A stretch of 64,000 nt of DNA, taken from positions 4,340,001 to 4,404,000 of the forward strand of contig NZ_CP073347.1 in assembly GCF_024397915.1 (NCBI RefSeq), written 5' to 3'. The notes below the pieces were generated by a model. The model searched no databases. It saw only the letters and a list, made by a program, of their open reading frames with translations, and was not told where the DNA came from. Position numbers and translations under genes: made by a program. Shown here in pieces: positions 53,436 through 61,655 of this stretch (positions are counted from its first letter, which is position 1; the number at the start of each line of letters is the position of its first letter). This DNA comes from Marinobacterium rhizophilum (lineage in GTDB: Bacteria > Pseudomonadota > Gammaproteobacteria > Pseudomonadales > Balneatricaceae).

Positions 53436-54752
53436 ATGTCACATCTCCCAAATCGCGTGCGCATTTCTCTCCTGGCCGCCGCGCTGACCTTACCGATGAT
53501 AGCGGCGTCGACCACTCAGGCTGCGGTGACTGCGGCCGACTCAGCCGAGGTGCGCAAGCTGATAGACGAAGTCATGCCCGAGGTTATCGAATGGCGCCGC
53601 GATATCCATCAGCATCCGGAGCTGGGCAACCGCGAAATCCGTACCGCAGGGCTGATTGCCGATCACCTTAAGGCTCTCGGCATTGAGGTTCGGACCGGCA
53701 TTGCACATACCGGCGTGGTCGGTATCCTGCGCGGTGCCGAGGGTGGGCCTGTGGTGGCGCTGCGTGCCGACATAGATGCATTGCCGGTGACTGAAGCCGT
53801 CGACCTGGCTTTCGCTTCGAAGGTCACCACCACCTACAACGGCAAGGAGGTCGGAGTTGCCCACGCTTGTGGCCACGACGCCCATACGGCGATCCTGATG
53901 GGCACCGCCGAAGTGCTGGCGAAGATGAAGGATGAAATAAAGGGCACCGTGATGTTCATCTTCCAGCCTGCCGAGGAGGGCGCGCCGGAAGGCGAAGAGG
54001 GCGGGGCGGCGATGATGCTAAAAGAAGGACTCTTTGCCGAGCTCAAGCCGGATGCAGTCTTCGGTTTGCATGTCATGCCCAAGCAGTTGGGTACCATCGA
54101 GGTGCGCGAGCGGGGCACTCTGGCGTCGAGTGACTCCTTCACAATCAAGGTCACGGGCAAGCAGACCCACGGCGGGATGCCCTGGAACGGCGTTGACCCG
54201 ATCGTGCTGGCGAGCCAGATCGTGTTGGGACTGCAGACGATTACGTCACGCCAGGTCGATCTGACGAAGTCGGCATCCGTCATCTCCGTCGGTGCCATCA
54301 ATGGTGGCCTGCGCGCTAATATCATACCGAACGAGGTGGAAATGGTCGGTACCATCCGGATGTTGGATCCGGACACTCGGAAAAGTGTGCATGAAATGAT
54401 GGAACGCACCGTCAAGAATATCGCTGAAAGTGGTGGCGGCAGTGCCGAGCTGCACATAACGCCCGGTTATCCGGTAACCTATAATGACCCGGAGCTTACC
54501 CGGCGCATGACGCCGTCGCTGGAAAAGGTTGCCGAGGTGAAGGAAGCGTTGCCGATAACCCCTGCCGAAGACTTTGCCTTCTATGCCCAGGAGGTGCCGG
54601 GCATGTACTTTTTCCTCGGTGCGGCACCGGAGGACCCTAAAGATATCTACCCGAACCACTCGCCCAAATTCCAGGTTAACGAGAAGGCGCTGCCGATTGG
54701 CGTGACCGCAATGACCACCGTCGCGCTCGATTTTCTCAATAGCCAGAGATGA
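53436..54752 (+). CDS. Exported M20-family amidohydrolase
   Basis: 438 residues from ATG 53436, with GAGG 8 bp upstream (a GTG at 53424 is also in frame). The signal peptide is MSHLPNRVRISLLAAALTLP, cleaved near AST/TQA, so the enzyme acts in the periplasm. M20D motifs: RDIHQHPELGNREIRTAGLI, RADIDALPVTEAV, VAHACGHDAHTAILMGTAEV and FQPAEEGAPEGEEGG, with PAEDFAFYAQEVPG late. It cleaves N-acyl amino acids or related amides. Its position behind the alicyclic operon suggests release of a carboxylic acid from a conjugate before import. Confidence 0.9.
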   Translation: MSHLPNRVRISLLAAALTLPMIAASTTQAAVTAADSAEVRKLIDEVMPEVIEWRRDIHQHPELGNREIRTAGLIADHLKALGIEVRTGIAHTGVVGILRGAEGGPVVALRADIDALPVTEAVDLAFASKVTTTYNGKEVGVAHACGHDAHTAILMGTAEVLAKMKDEIKGTVMFIFQPAEEGAPEGEEGGAAMMLKEGLFAELKPDAVFGLHVMPKQLGTIEVRERGTLASSDSFTIKVTGKQTHGGMPWNGVDPIVLASQIVLGLQTITSRQVDLTKSASVISVGAINGGLRANIIPNEVEMVGTIRMLDPDTRKSVHEMMERTVKNIAESGGGSAELHITPGYPVTYNDPELTRRMTPSLEKVAEVKEALPITPAEDFAFYAQEVPGMYFFLGAAPEDPKDIYPNHSPKFQVNEKALPIGVTAMTTVALDFLNSQR

Positions 54753-55237
54753 CGGATGGAACGCACTGTTAACGGGCTGGAGCGGGAGAAGGCCATACCA
54801 AAAAGGCTATTGTGGATTCAACCGATCGGTGCAGCAATGGAATTCAGATAATAAGTGCGACACTCGTGGTGCAACGGCGAGCGGTAGCCAGCTGCTGACA
54901 GTGATACGCTTCAGCTCAACGAAGCAGTATAGCTATCGATAGTTGATCGACGGGACACGATATCAGATACCGCTTGCTCCTTGAGGGATGTTCGCCTGTA
55001 CCTGTATCCTTATCGGCCGATAACGCAGTTCTTCAGCCGCGATATACTTCCAGTAAGCTGATTTCAGTGGATGAACGGAATAAGAACCCGCTTAATGATT
55101 ATGGCAGTTGTGATGAGTTGAACTAGCGGTGATGGCGTCGCAAGGCAGCTTCAGCCCCCGGAGGTTTCAGAGGCTGGCTTCGCAGCAGGGCTTTGCGATG
55201 AGCTTGAACCGGAAAAAGCTGCCGGCTACAGCTACGA
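54753..55237. other. Non-coding stretch near the island right end
   Basis: No convincing gene. It contains the right copy of the 42-bp direct repeat (54840-54881). Confidence 0.5.
54840..54881 (+). repeat. About 42-bp direct repeat, right copy
   Basis: Matches 4832-4873 from GAATTCAGATAATAAGTGCG onward with a few mismatches, same orientation. Confidence 0.7.
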
Positions 55238-55597
55238 CTACAAGGTTGTGGAGTCGTCGGGAGTCGCTGACTCGTCGTCGCTGTCCGGGGTGAGCTCCTC
55301 CTGGATATAACGCTTAACGTGTCCCTGAATCTTGCGGCTGGTGATATAGGCCCAGGCACCCACCAGAGTGCCGGCTGCGCCGCAAATAATACGCCCTTCG
55401 GGTATCAGCAGCATCAGCAGCAATGTCAGCGCAATAACAGCCATTAAGCCGTACTTGCCGCGTTTACCTACGTTCTCTATCAGCTGTTCGGCATCGGCCC
55501 GGGTGGTGACGCCTGCACCTGGCAGTTTCTGTCGTAGCGAGGCGTATTCGCGCTCGCGTCTTTTCTCTTGGCGTCCGAAGGGGTCTCTGAAGTTCAT
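55238..55597 (-). CDS. Conserved 119-residue membrane-anchored protein (island copy B)
   Basis: Same length and layout as the protein at 2598-2957, with about 85% identity by eye. Differences cluster in the hydrophobic segments (GLMAVIALTLLLMLLIP) and the acidic tail (TPDSDDESATPDDSTTL). The DNA between gene and tRNA is also conserved with about ten percent difference, so the two copies did not arise from a very recent duplication. It lies just behind the intact tRNA-Leu in the same arrangement as the chromosomal copy, as if both were captured together from a related genome. Function unknown. Confidence 0.75.
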   Translation of the reverse strand: MNFRDPFGRQEKRREREYASLRQKLPGAGVTTRADAEQLIENVGKRGKYGLMAVIALTLLLMLLIPEGRIICGAAGTLVGAWAYITSRKIQGHVKRYIQEELTPDSDDESATPDDSTTL

Positions 55598-55796
55598 CGG
55601 CTAGTCTCTGCGATTGTTGGTTTTGAGAGCGCCCGTTAGCAACCCTGCTTGCAAATAGCGTCTCGCCGCGTAGGCAAGGTACGGGTGTTTGGAGCCCTTC
55701 TTCAGCCACTCTGGCGTCGTTGCAGCAATCCCGTGTGCTGGTCTGTGACGGACTGCGACCTGCCTGACATCACGACGTTTACATCCGCCAGAAACG

Positions 55797-55820
55797 AAAA
55801 AAGCCTGCATTGCTGCAAGC
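55797..55820 (-). terminator. Intrinsic terminator of the intact tRNA-Leu gene
   Basis: On the minus strand a GCTTGCAG/TGCAGGC-type stem is followed by six T, 12 bp beyond the tRNA 3' end; same structure as at 3156-3180. Confidence 0.7.
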
Positions 55821-55831
55821 CTCTTCTGAGA

Positions 55832-55918
55832 TGGTACCAGTGGCCGGACTCGAACCGGCACGCTTTTAAGGGCGGGGGATTTTGAATCCCCTGTGTCTAC
55901 CAATTTCACCACACTGGC
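55832..55918 (-). tRNA. tRNA-Leu (anticodon CAA), intact, island-borne
   Basis: 87 nt with encoded CCA. Acceptor stem GCCAGTG/CACTGGT, D arm, anticodon arm GGGGA-TTCAAAA-TCCCC (anticodon CAA at 55882-55884), long class II variable arm and a standard T arm. It reads UUG codons. It lies inside the island, about 110 bp from the attR core, and its 5' flank differs from that of the native gene. No strong promoter is visible directly upstream; read-through from the native promoter at 56080-56107 is possible. Confidence 0.95.
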
Positions 55919-55930
55919 AACGCTGTGTAT

Positions 55931-55950
55931 GTCTACACGGGTCTACATGA
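55931..55950. promoter_or_regulatory. Candidate integrase arm-type sites near attR
   Basis: GTCTACA occurs at 55931 and 55941, 10 bp apart, and TCTACA again at 55977. Similar pairs occur on the left at 3305 and 3317 (GTCTACAT, ATCTACAT), followed by a T-run as on the right. The spacing and symmetry suggest recombinase arm sites. Confidence 0.4.
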
Positions 55951-56026
55951 CATTTTTGCTGATCAATTCCTAAAAATCTACAGCGATATCAACACTTTGC
56001 CATAAAAAAGGAGCTAGAGGGGTTGA

Positions 56027-56066
56027 ATTTTGAATCCCCTGTGTCTACCAATTTCACCACACTGGC
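56027..56066 (-). pseudogene. tRNA-Leu(CAA) 5' half, disrupted by island insertion (attR side)
   Basis: 40 bp identical to the 5' part of the intact tRNA (acceptor 5' strand, D arm, anticodon loop). Identity ends at the ATTTTGAAT core (56027-56035), where island sequence takes over. It retains the native promoter upstream. Confidence 0.93.
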
Positions 56067-56079
56067 ACAGCGAGCACGT

Positions 56080-56107
56080 ATTATAGGTACCTTTGCCGGC
56101 GGGTCAA
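56080..56107 (-). promoter_or_regulatory. Native tRNA-Leu promoter
   Basis: On the minus strand TTGACC (56107-56102), a 16-bp spacer and TATAAT (56085-56080), ending 14 bp before the tRNA 5' end. This promoter now drives the broken 5' half and possibly the intact tRNA beyond attR. Confidence 0.8.
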
Positions 56108-56190
56108 TCGCTGGCGGCCAAAACCGCTGAAAAAAACCTGCGCGTGCGGTACAATCCGCGCCCTTTCCATCAACCTTTGTTCGAGCTGTG

Positions 56191-57237
56191 ATGCAGGTTA
56201 AAGACTTTAGTTTCGAATTGCCCGACGAGCTGATCGCGCGCTTCCCGCTGGAGCAGCGTTCGGCCAGTCGTTTGCTGTGCCTGGACGGGGACAGCGGTGC
56301 CATCGCGCACCGTGCCTTCAGCGATATTCTGGAGTTGCTCAACCCCGGTGACCTGCTGGTGTTCAATGATACCCGCGTGATTCCGGCCCGGCTGTTTGGC
56401 GAAAAGGCCAGCGGCGGCAAGGTCGAGGTGCTGGTCGAGCGGGTGCTGGATGCAGGGCAGGCGCTGGCCCATGTGCGCGCCAGCCGGGCACCCAAGCCCG
56501 GTACCGAGCTGCTGCTCGAAGGTGCGGTACGTGCCACGGTAACGGGTCGGCGGGGCAACCTGTTTGAGCTGAGCTTCGATATTGACCGTCACCTGGTGGA
56601 GGTGCTCGAAGAGTTCGGTCACATGCCGCTGCCGCCTTACATGAAACGGGATGATCAGCAGTCCGATCGCGAGCGCTACCAGACGGTGTATAACCGCAAG
56701 CCTGGCGCGGTTGCGGCGCCCACGGCGGGGCTGCATTTTGACAATGAGCTGCTGGCACAGCTCGAATCCCGCGGTGTGCAGCAGGCGTTCGTGACGCTGC
56801 ATGTCGGTGCCGGGACCTTTCAGCCGGTGAAGGTGGAGCAGGTGCAGGATCACCAGATGCACGCCGAGTTTATCGAGGTTAGCGAGGCGGTCTGCCAGGC
56901 GGTACGTGATACCCGTGCCCGCGGTGGCCGGGTGGTGGCTGTGGGTACCACCAGTGTGCGCTGCCTGGAATCGGCCAGTCGCAGTGGCGAGATCGAACCC
57001 TACAGCGGCGATACCGATATCTTCATCTATCCGGGGTATGAATACCGCACGGTGGACGCCCTGATTACCAATTTTCATCTGCCCGAATCAACGCTGCTAA
57101 TGCTGGTCAGTGCCTTTGCGGGCTACGACGGCATCATGCGGGCGTACGCTGAGGCGGTGGCGCAGCGCTACCGTTTCTTCAGTTATGGCGATGCGATGTT
57201 TCTGACGCGCCGACGCGCGGCTTTGGAGGACAAGTGA
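56191..57237 (+). CDS. queA: S-adenosylmethionine:tRNA ribosyltransferase-isomerase
   Basis: 348 residues from ATG 56191 (a GTG directly before is in frame). Family text: FSFELPDELIARFPLEQRSA, GDLLVFNDTRVIPARLFGEK, GAVAAPTAGLHFDNELLAQL, LHVGAGTFQPVKVEQVQDHQ and VGTTSVRCLESASR. It transfers the ribosyl part of AdoMet to preQ1-tRNA to form epoxyqueuosine. It overlaps or abuts tgt, forming the queuosine pair upstream of the yajC-secDF genes. First chromosomal gene right of the island. Confidence 0.97.
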   Translation: MQVKDFSFELPDELIARFPLEQRSASRLLCLDGDSGAIAHRAFSDILELLNPGDLLVFNDTRVIPARLFGEKASGGKVEVLVERVLDAGQALAHVRASRAPKPGTELLLEGAVRATVTGRRGNLFELSFDIDRHLVEVLEEFGHMPLPPYMKRDDQQSDRERYQTVYNRKPGAVAAPTAGLHFDNELLAQLESRGVQQAFVTLHVGAGTFQPVKVEQVQDHQMHAEFIEVSEAVCQAVRDTRARGGRVVAVGTTSVRCLESASRSGEIEPYSGDTDIFIYPGYEYRTVDALITNFHLPESTLLMLVSAFAGYDGIMRAYAEAVAQRYRFFSYGDAMFLTRRRAALEDK

Positions 57238-58373
57238 GCAGAAGCTGTTTTATGAGTTACGAGCGCCTGGCCGTGGATGGCAAGGCGCGCCGCGGTCGCC
57301 TGACCTTCCCGCGCGGAGTGGTGGAAACACCGGCCTTCATGCCGGTGGGAACTTACGGCACCGTCAAGGGCATGCTGCCGCGGGATATCGAGGCCACCGG
57401 CGCCCAGATGATCCTGGGCAACACCTTTCATCTGATGCTGCGCCCGGGCACTGAGATCATTCGTCAGCACGGTGATCTGCATGATTTCATGCAGTGGAAA
57501 GGTCCGATTCTCACCGACTCCGGTGGTTTCCAGGTGTTCAGCCTGGGCGCCATGCGCAAGATCACCGAGGAGGGCGTGGCCTTCCAGTCGCCGGTGGATG
57601 GCTCCAAGGTCTTTATCGACCCGGAGCGCTCCATGCAGGTACAGCGCGACCTGGGCTCCGATGTCGTGATGATCTTTGACGAGTGCACGCCTCATCCCGC
57701 TACCCTGGATGAAGCGGCCAAGTCGATGCGCCTGTCGCTGCGCTGGGCCGAGCGTTCCAAGCGGGCCCACGGTGACAGCCCCTCGGCTCTGTTCGGCATC
57801 GTGCAGGGCGGCATGTACGAGTCGCTGCGCGATGAGTCCCTGGCGGGCCTGACCGAGATCGGCTTCGATGGCTATGCCATTGGCGGCCTGTCGGTGGGTG
57901 AGCCCAAGGAAGACATGATGCGGGTGCTGGATCACCTGGCCTGGAAAATGCCGGAAGACAAGCCGCGTTACCTGATGGGTGTCGGCAAGCCGGAAGACCT
58001 GGTGGAGGGCGTACGCCGCGGTGTCGACATGTTCGACTGCGTGATGCCGACCCGCAACGCCCGCAACGGCTTCCTGTTTACCGGCAAGGGTGTGGTGAAG
58101 ATACGCAATTCGGCCAACAAGACGGATACGCGTGCGGTGGATGAGCAGTGCGACTGCTACACCTGCCAGAACTTCAGTCGGGCCTATCTGCATCACCTGG
58201 ACAAGTGCAAGGAAATCCTTGGTGCACAGCTTAATACCATTCACAACCTGCATTACTACCAGGTGCTGATGGCCGGTTTGCGTGCCGCTATCGAACAGGG
58301 TAAATTGAGCGCCTTTGTCGATGAGTTTTATGCCGAGCGAGGCCTTGAAACGCCGCCGCTTGCCACCATATAA
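57234..58373 (+). CDS. tgt: tRNA-guanine transglycosylase
   Basis: 379 residues from GTG 57234 (GGAGG 5 bp upstream, overlapping the queA stop); ATG 57252, six codons later, is the alternative. GVVETPAFMPVGTYGTVKGM, LTDSGGFQVFSLGAMRKITE (general base Asp), and MFDCVMPTRNARNGFLFTGK (nucleophile Asp) are conserved. Zinc ligands are in CDCYTCQNFSRAYLHHL. It exchanges guanine-34 for preQ1 in tRNAs with GUN anticodons. Confidence 0.97.
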   Translation: MSRSCFMSYERLAVDGKARRGRLTFPRGVVETPAFMPVGTYGTVKGMLPRDIEATGAQMILGNTFHLMLRPGTEIIRQHGDLHDFMQWKGPILTDSGGFQVFSLGAMRKITEEGVAFQSPVDGSKVFIDPERSMQVQRDLGSDVVMIFDECTPHPATLDEAAKSMRLSLRWAERSKRAHGDSPSALFGIVQGGMYESLRDESLAGLTEIGFDGYAIGGLSVGEPKEDMMRVLDHLAWKMPEDKPRYLMGVGKPEDLVEGVRRGVDMFDCVMPTRNARNGFLFTGKGVVKIRNSANKTDTRAVDEQCDCYTCQNFSRAYLHHLDKCKEILGAQLNTIHNLHYYQVLMAGLRAAIEQGKLSAFVDEFYAERGLETPPLATI

Positions 58374-58408
58374 GTTACAGCATTTCAACGTTCTAGGAGT
58401 TTAGCTAC

Positions 58409-58741
58409 ATGAGCTTTCTGATTTCTTCAGCCCAGGCGGCAGAAGCCGGTGCCGGCGGCATGGATCCTGGCATTTTCAACATTCTGTTTCTGGTCGGCTT
58501 TGGCTTGATCTTCTACTTCTTCATGTGGCGCCCACAGGCCAAGCGTGCGAAAGATCACAAGAACCTGATCGGAAACCTGGCCAAGGGCGATGAAGTGCTT
58601 ACCGCCGGCGGCATTATCGGCAAGGTCACCAAGGTCAGCGATGACTACGTGGTACTGGAAGTCTGCGAAGGCACCCAGCTGAGCTTCCAGAAGGCGCACG
58701 TGGCGGCGGCGCTGCCCAAGGGCACGATCAAAAATATCTAA
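58409..58741 (+). CDS. yajC: Sec translocon accessory protein YajC
   Basis: 110 residues with a single membrane helix at about 22-42 (IFNILFLVGFGLIFYFFMWR) followed by PQAKRAKDHKNLIGNLAKGD and a small beta domain. It associates with SecDF. AGGAG precedes the ATG. A terminator separates it from secD, so secD may have an extra promoter. Confidence 0.95.
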   Translation: MSFLISSAQAAEAGAGGMDPGIFNILFLVGFGLIFYFFMWRPQAKRAKDHKNLIGNLAKGDEVLTAGGIIGKVTKVSDDYVVLEVCEGTQLSFQKAHVAAALPKGTIKNI

Positions 58742-58756
58742 CGCCTCCTTGACGGA

Positions 58757-58785
58757 AAACGCCACTGTCTCAGTGGCGTTTTTAT
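58757..58785 (+). terminator. Terminator behind yajC
   Basis: AAAACGCCACTG and CAGTGGCGTTTT form a strong stem with a 3-nt loop followed by a T-run. Confidence 0.8.
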
Positions 58786-58857
58786 TTAAACACCGGACGT
58801 ATTGCGTGCCGCGCGCGTATGTGGCGCAGGCGCGGTGCTGAACGAACAGGGCGACCT

Positions 58858-60711
58858 ATGCTCAATCGCTACCCTCTGTGGAAAAACCTGCTGATTCTGC
58901 TGCTGCTGGCATTGGGCCTGTTGTATGCAGCACCCAACCTGTATCCCGACGACTATGCCATCCAGCTGTCGGGTACGCGTGAAGCCTACCAGGTGGATGA
59001 ACCCCTGCTGGAGCGCATTTCCACGGTGCTGGAGCGTGAAGGTATCAGCAACAAGGGCACGGAACTTGAAAACGGCAGCGGCCTGGTGCGCTTTGCCGAC
59101 GGTGAAAGCCAGCTGCGCGCCAAGGCCGCGATTGCCGGTCTGCTGGGCGACCAGTACGTGGTGGCAATGAACCTGGCACCGACGACGCCGGACTGGTTGA
59201 GCAACCTGGGGGCAGGCCCCATGAAGCTGGGCCTGGACCTGCGTGGTGGCGTGCACTTCCTGCTGGAGGTCGATACCGTGCAGGCGGTGGCACAGCGCCT
59301 GGATGTGTATGTGTCCGAGATCAAGACTAAGCTGCGCCAGGACAAGCTGCGCTACCGCCTGGTGGATCACCGCAGTGACGGCAGCCTGGAGGTCAAGTTT
59401 GCCGACGAGGCAACGCGTGACGAGGCCCATAGCCTGCTGCGCAAGGATTACCCCGAATTTTTGCTGTCCGACGAAACCGTCGATGGTGCCTTCTTTGTAG
59501 TGATCAGCCTGACCGAGCAAACGGTGCGCGATATCGAGGACTATGCCGTCAAGCAGAACCTCACGACCCTGCGCAACCGTGTCAACGAGCTGGGCGTGGC
59601 CGAGCCGCTGGTGCAGCGCCAGGGCCGCAACCGTATCGTGGTGCAGCTGCCGGGTGTACAGGATGCCGCCGCCGCCAAGCGCATTATCGGCAAGACGGCG
59701 AACCTGGAGTTCCGCCTGGAGGCGACTCCCCAGGCCAGCGCGGGCACCTCTGAAACCTACGAGTTCCGCAGCCAGCCGGGTCGCAATGCCACCATTGAGC
59801 GAGACATCATCATCACCGGCTCCAGCGTTGCCAATGCCCAGGCCGCCTTCGACGAGAACGGCCAGCCGCAGGTGTCCATTACACTGGATGCCAAGGGTGG
59901 CCAGATGATGGGCCGCGTCACCCGCAATGCGATCCAGCGTCGCATGGCGGTGCTCTTTGTCGAGTACAAGAGCCGCACCCTGACAGAGACCGTGGATGGC
60001 GTGGTGCAGGAACGCCGCATTCCCTACGTCGAGAAGAAGATCATTTCGCTGGCGACCATCCAGTCGGTGCTGGGCTCGCAGTTCCGCATCACGGGGCTGG
60101 AGAGCGCCACCGAGTCGTCCGAGCTGGCACTGCTGCTGCGCGCCGGAGCCCTGGCGGCGCCGATCTACTTCGTTGAAGAACGCAGCATAGGCCCGAGCCT
60201 GGGTGCCGAGAATATCGAGCTGGGCGTGATGTCGGTGAAAATCGGCTTTGCCCTGGTGCTGATCTTCATGGTGCTCTACTACCGCGTGTTCGGTATGCTG
60301 GCCAACATTGCCCTGACGCTGAACCTGGTGCTGCTGGTGGCGGTCATGTCGCTGCTGTCGGCTACGCTGACCCTGCCGGGTATCGCCGGTATCGTGCTTA
60401 CGGTGGGCATGGCGGTGGATGCCAACGTACTGATTTTCTCCCGCATAAGGGAGGAGCTGAAAAACGGGGTGCCGGGGCAGTCGGCAATCAATGCCGGCTT
60501 CGGTCGGGCCTTCACCACCATTCTGGATGCCAACGTCACGACCCTGATCGCAGCGCTGATCCTGTTCGCCATGGGCACAGGCCCCGTCAAGGGCTTTGCA
60601 GTGACGCTGTCGGTGGGGATCGTGACCTCGATGTTCACGGCGATCGTGGTGACGCGCGCACTGGTGAACCTGACGTACGGCGGGCGCAAGCTCAACCGGC
60701 TCGCTCTCTGA
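58858..60711 (+). CDS. secD: Protein translocase subunit SecD
   Basis: 617 residues from ATG 58858. One N-terminal membrane helix (LWKNLLILLLLALGLLYAAP), a large periplasmic P1 region (KLGLDLRGGVHFLLEVDTVQ; RVNELGVAEPLVQRQGRNRI), and five C-terminal helices starting IGFALVLIFMVLYYRVFGML, with GMAVDANVLIFSRIREEL. It drives late protein export with the proton motive force together with SecF. Confidence 0.97.
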   Translation: MLNRYPLWKNLLILLLLALGLLYAAPNLYPDDYAIQLSGTREAYQVDEPLLERISTVLEREGISNKGTELENGSGLVRFADGESQLRAKAAIAGLLGDQYVVAMNLAPTTPDWLSNLGAGPMKLGLDLRGGVHFLLEVDTVQAVAQRLDVYVSEIKTKLRQDKLRYRLVDHRSDGSLEVKFADEATRDEAHSLLRKDYPEFLLSDETVDGAFFVVISLTEQTVRDIEDYAVKQNLTTLRNRVNELGVAEPLVQRQGRNRIVVQLPGVQDAAAAKRIIGKTANLEFRLEATPQASAGTSETYEFRSQPGRNATIERDIIITGSSVANAQAAFDENGQPQVSITLDAKGGQMMGRVTRNAIQRRMAVLFVEYKSRTLTETVDGVVQERRIPYVEKKIISLATIQSVLGSQFRITGLESATESSELALLLRAGALAAPIYFVEERSIGPSLGAENIELGVMSVKIGFALVLIFMVLYYRVFGMLANIALTLNLVLLVAVMSLLSATLTLPGIAGIVLTVGMAVDANVLIFSRIREELKNGVPGQSAINAGFGRAFTTILDANVTTLIAALILFAMGTGPVKGFAVTLSVGIVTSMFTAIVVTRALVNLTYGGRKLNRLAL

Positions 60712-60721
60712 GGAACAGGCA

Positions 60722-61645
60722 ATGGCAAAGCAGAACAAAATTATCAACTTTATGGGCCTGGGCAAGATTGCCTTCGTGCTGTCGGCACTGCTGCTGCTGA
60801 TCTCGCTGGGCTCGCTGGCGACCCAGGGGCTGAAATTCGGCCTGGACTTCACCGGCGGCAGCCTGGTGGAAGTGGGCTATGAGCAGGACGCGGATCTTGG
60901 CAAGATTCGGCAGTTGCTGGCCGAGGCCGGTTACGAGGATGTGACCGTACAGAACTTCGGTGCCGCCACCGATGTGCTGATCCGCATGGGTGAAACCCAT
61001 GATCCCAAGCTCGGTGATACCGTGCTGGCCACCCTGCAGGCTGGCGAAAGCCAGAAGCTGGAGCTGCGCCGCAACGAGTACGTTGGGGCCCAGGTGGGTG
61101 AGGAGCTGCGCGAGCAGGGTGGTCTGGGCATGCTTATGGCGCTGTTCATGATCATGGTGTACATCGCCTTTCGCTTTCAGTTCAAGTTTTCGGTGGGTTC
61201 CGTACTGGCGCTGGCCCATGATGTCATCATTACCCTGGGTTTCTTCTCGGTGCTGGGTATCGAGTTTGACCTGACGGTGCTGGCGGCGGTGCTGGCCGTG
61301 ATCGGCTACTCGCTCAACGATACCATCGTGGTGTTTGACCGTATCCGCGAGAACTTCCGCCTGCTGCGCAAGGAAGACTCGGTGGAAGTGATCAACATCT
61401 CCCTGACGCAAACGCTCAGTCGTACGCTGATGACCTCCTTTACCACCCTGCTGGTGGTACTGGCGCTGGCAATATTTGGCGGTGAGACCATCCACGGCTT
61501 TGCGCTGGCGCTGCTGGTGGGCATTGTGGTGGGTACTTACTCCTCTATTTATGTGGCTGCCAATGTCATGCTTTTGCTGGGTGTGAGCCGTGATGACCTG
61601 ATACCGCCGCCCAAAGAAGACGACGTGGTCGACGAGCTGCCGTGA
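60722..61645 (+). CDS. secF: Protein translocase subunit SecF
   Basis: 307 residues, six helices. N-terminal helix MGLGKIAFVLSALLLLISLG, then FGLDFTGGSLVEVGYEQ. Late motif IGYSLNDTIVVFDRIRENFR is the SecF signature. Ten bp behind secD with AGGAACAG as ribosome site. A terminator follows at 61656. Confidence 0.97.
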   Translation: MAKQNKIINFMGLGKIAFVLSALLLLISLGSLATQGLKFGLDFTGGSLVEVGYEQDADLGKIRQLLAEAGYEDVTVQNFGAATDVLIRMGETHDPKLGDTVLATLQAGESQKLELRRNEYVGAQVGEELREQGGLGMLMALFMIMVYIAFRFQFKFSVGSVLALAHDVIITLGFFSVLGIEFDLTVLAAVLAVIGYSLNDTIVVFDRIRENFRLLRKEDSVEVINISLTQTLSRTLMTSFTTLLVVLALAIFGGETIHGFALALLVGIVVGTYSSIYVAANVMLLLGVSRDDLIPPPKEDDVVDELP

Positions 61646-61655
61646 TAGACTCCCC

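Larger units (their letters stand above)
3239..56035. mobile_element. Integrative catabolic genomic island of about 52.8 kb in tRNA-Leu(CAA)
   Basis: The two halves of one tRNA-Leu gene are separated by about 52.8 kb, and each half ends in the same 9-bp core ATTTTGAAT (3239-3247 and 56027-56035). A tyrosine recombinase gene lies directly inside the left end. The interior holds a MobV-type relaxase, HipBA, several IS elements and two large catabolic blocks. The outside genes (119-residue protein on the left, queA operon on the right) are the expected tRNA neighbours. Recombination between the cores would restore a complete tRNA-Leu gene. No complete conjugation machinery is visible, so mobilization in trans is the likely transfer mode. 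Confidence 0.88.

Noticed and set aside
55601..55912. A 103-residue frame across the tRNA and its downstream region, partly conserved in the left copy
   Set aside because: It reads through the tRNA gene and terminator. The left copy differs by an indel, and the alternative frame there lacks a start codon, so coding is unlikely.
56005..56040. Possible terminator between the tRNA 5' half and the intact tRNA
   Set aside because: On the minus strand only a 4-bp GGGG/CCCC stem with a long loop precedes the T-run, too weak for a confident terminator.
58786..60852. 688-residue minus-strand frame opposite secD
   Set aside because: secD on the plus strand has full family motifs; the antisense product has no recognisable features.
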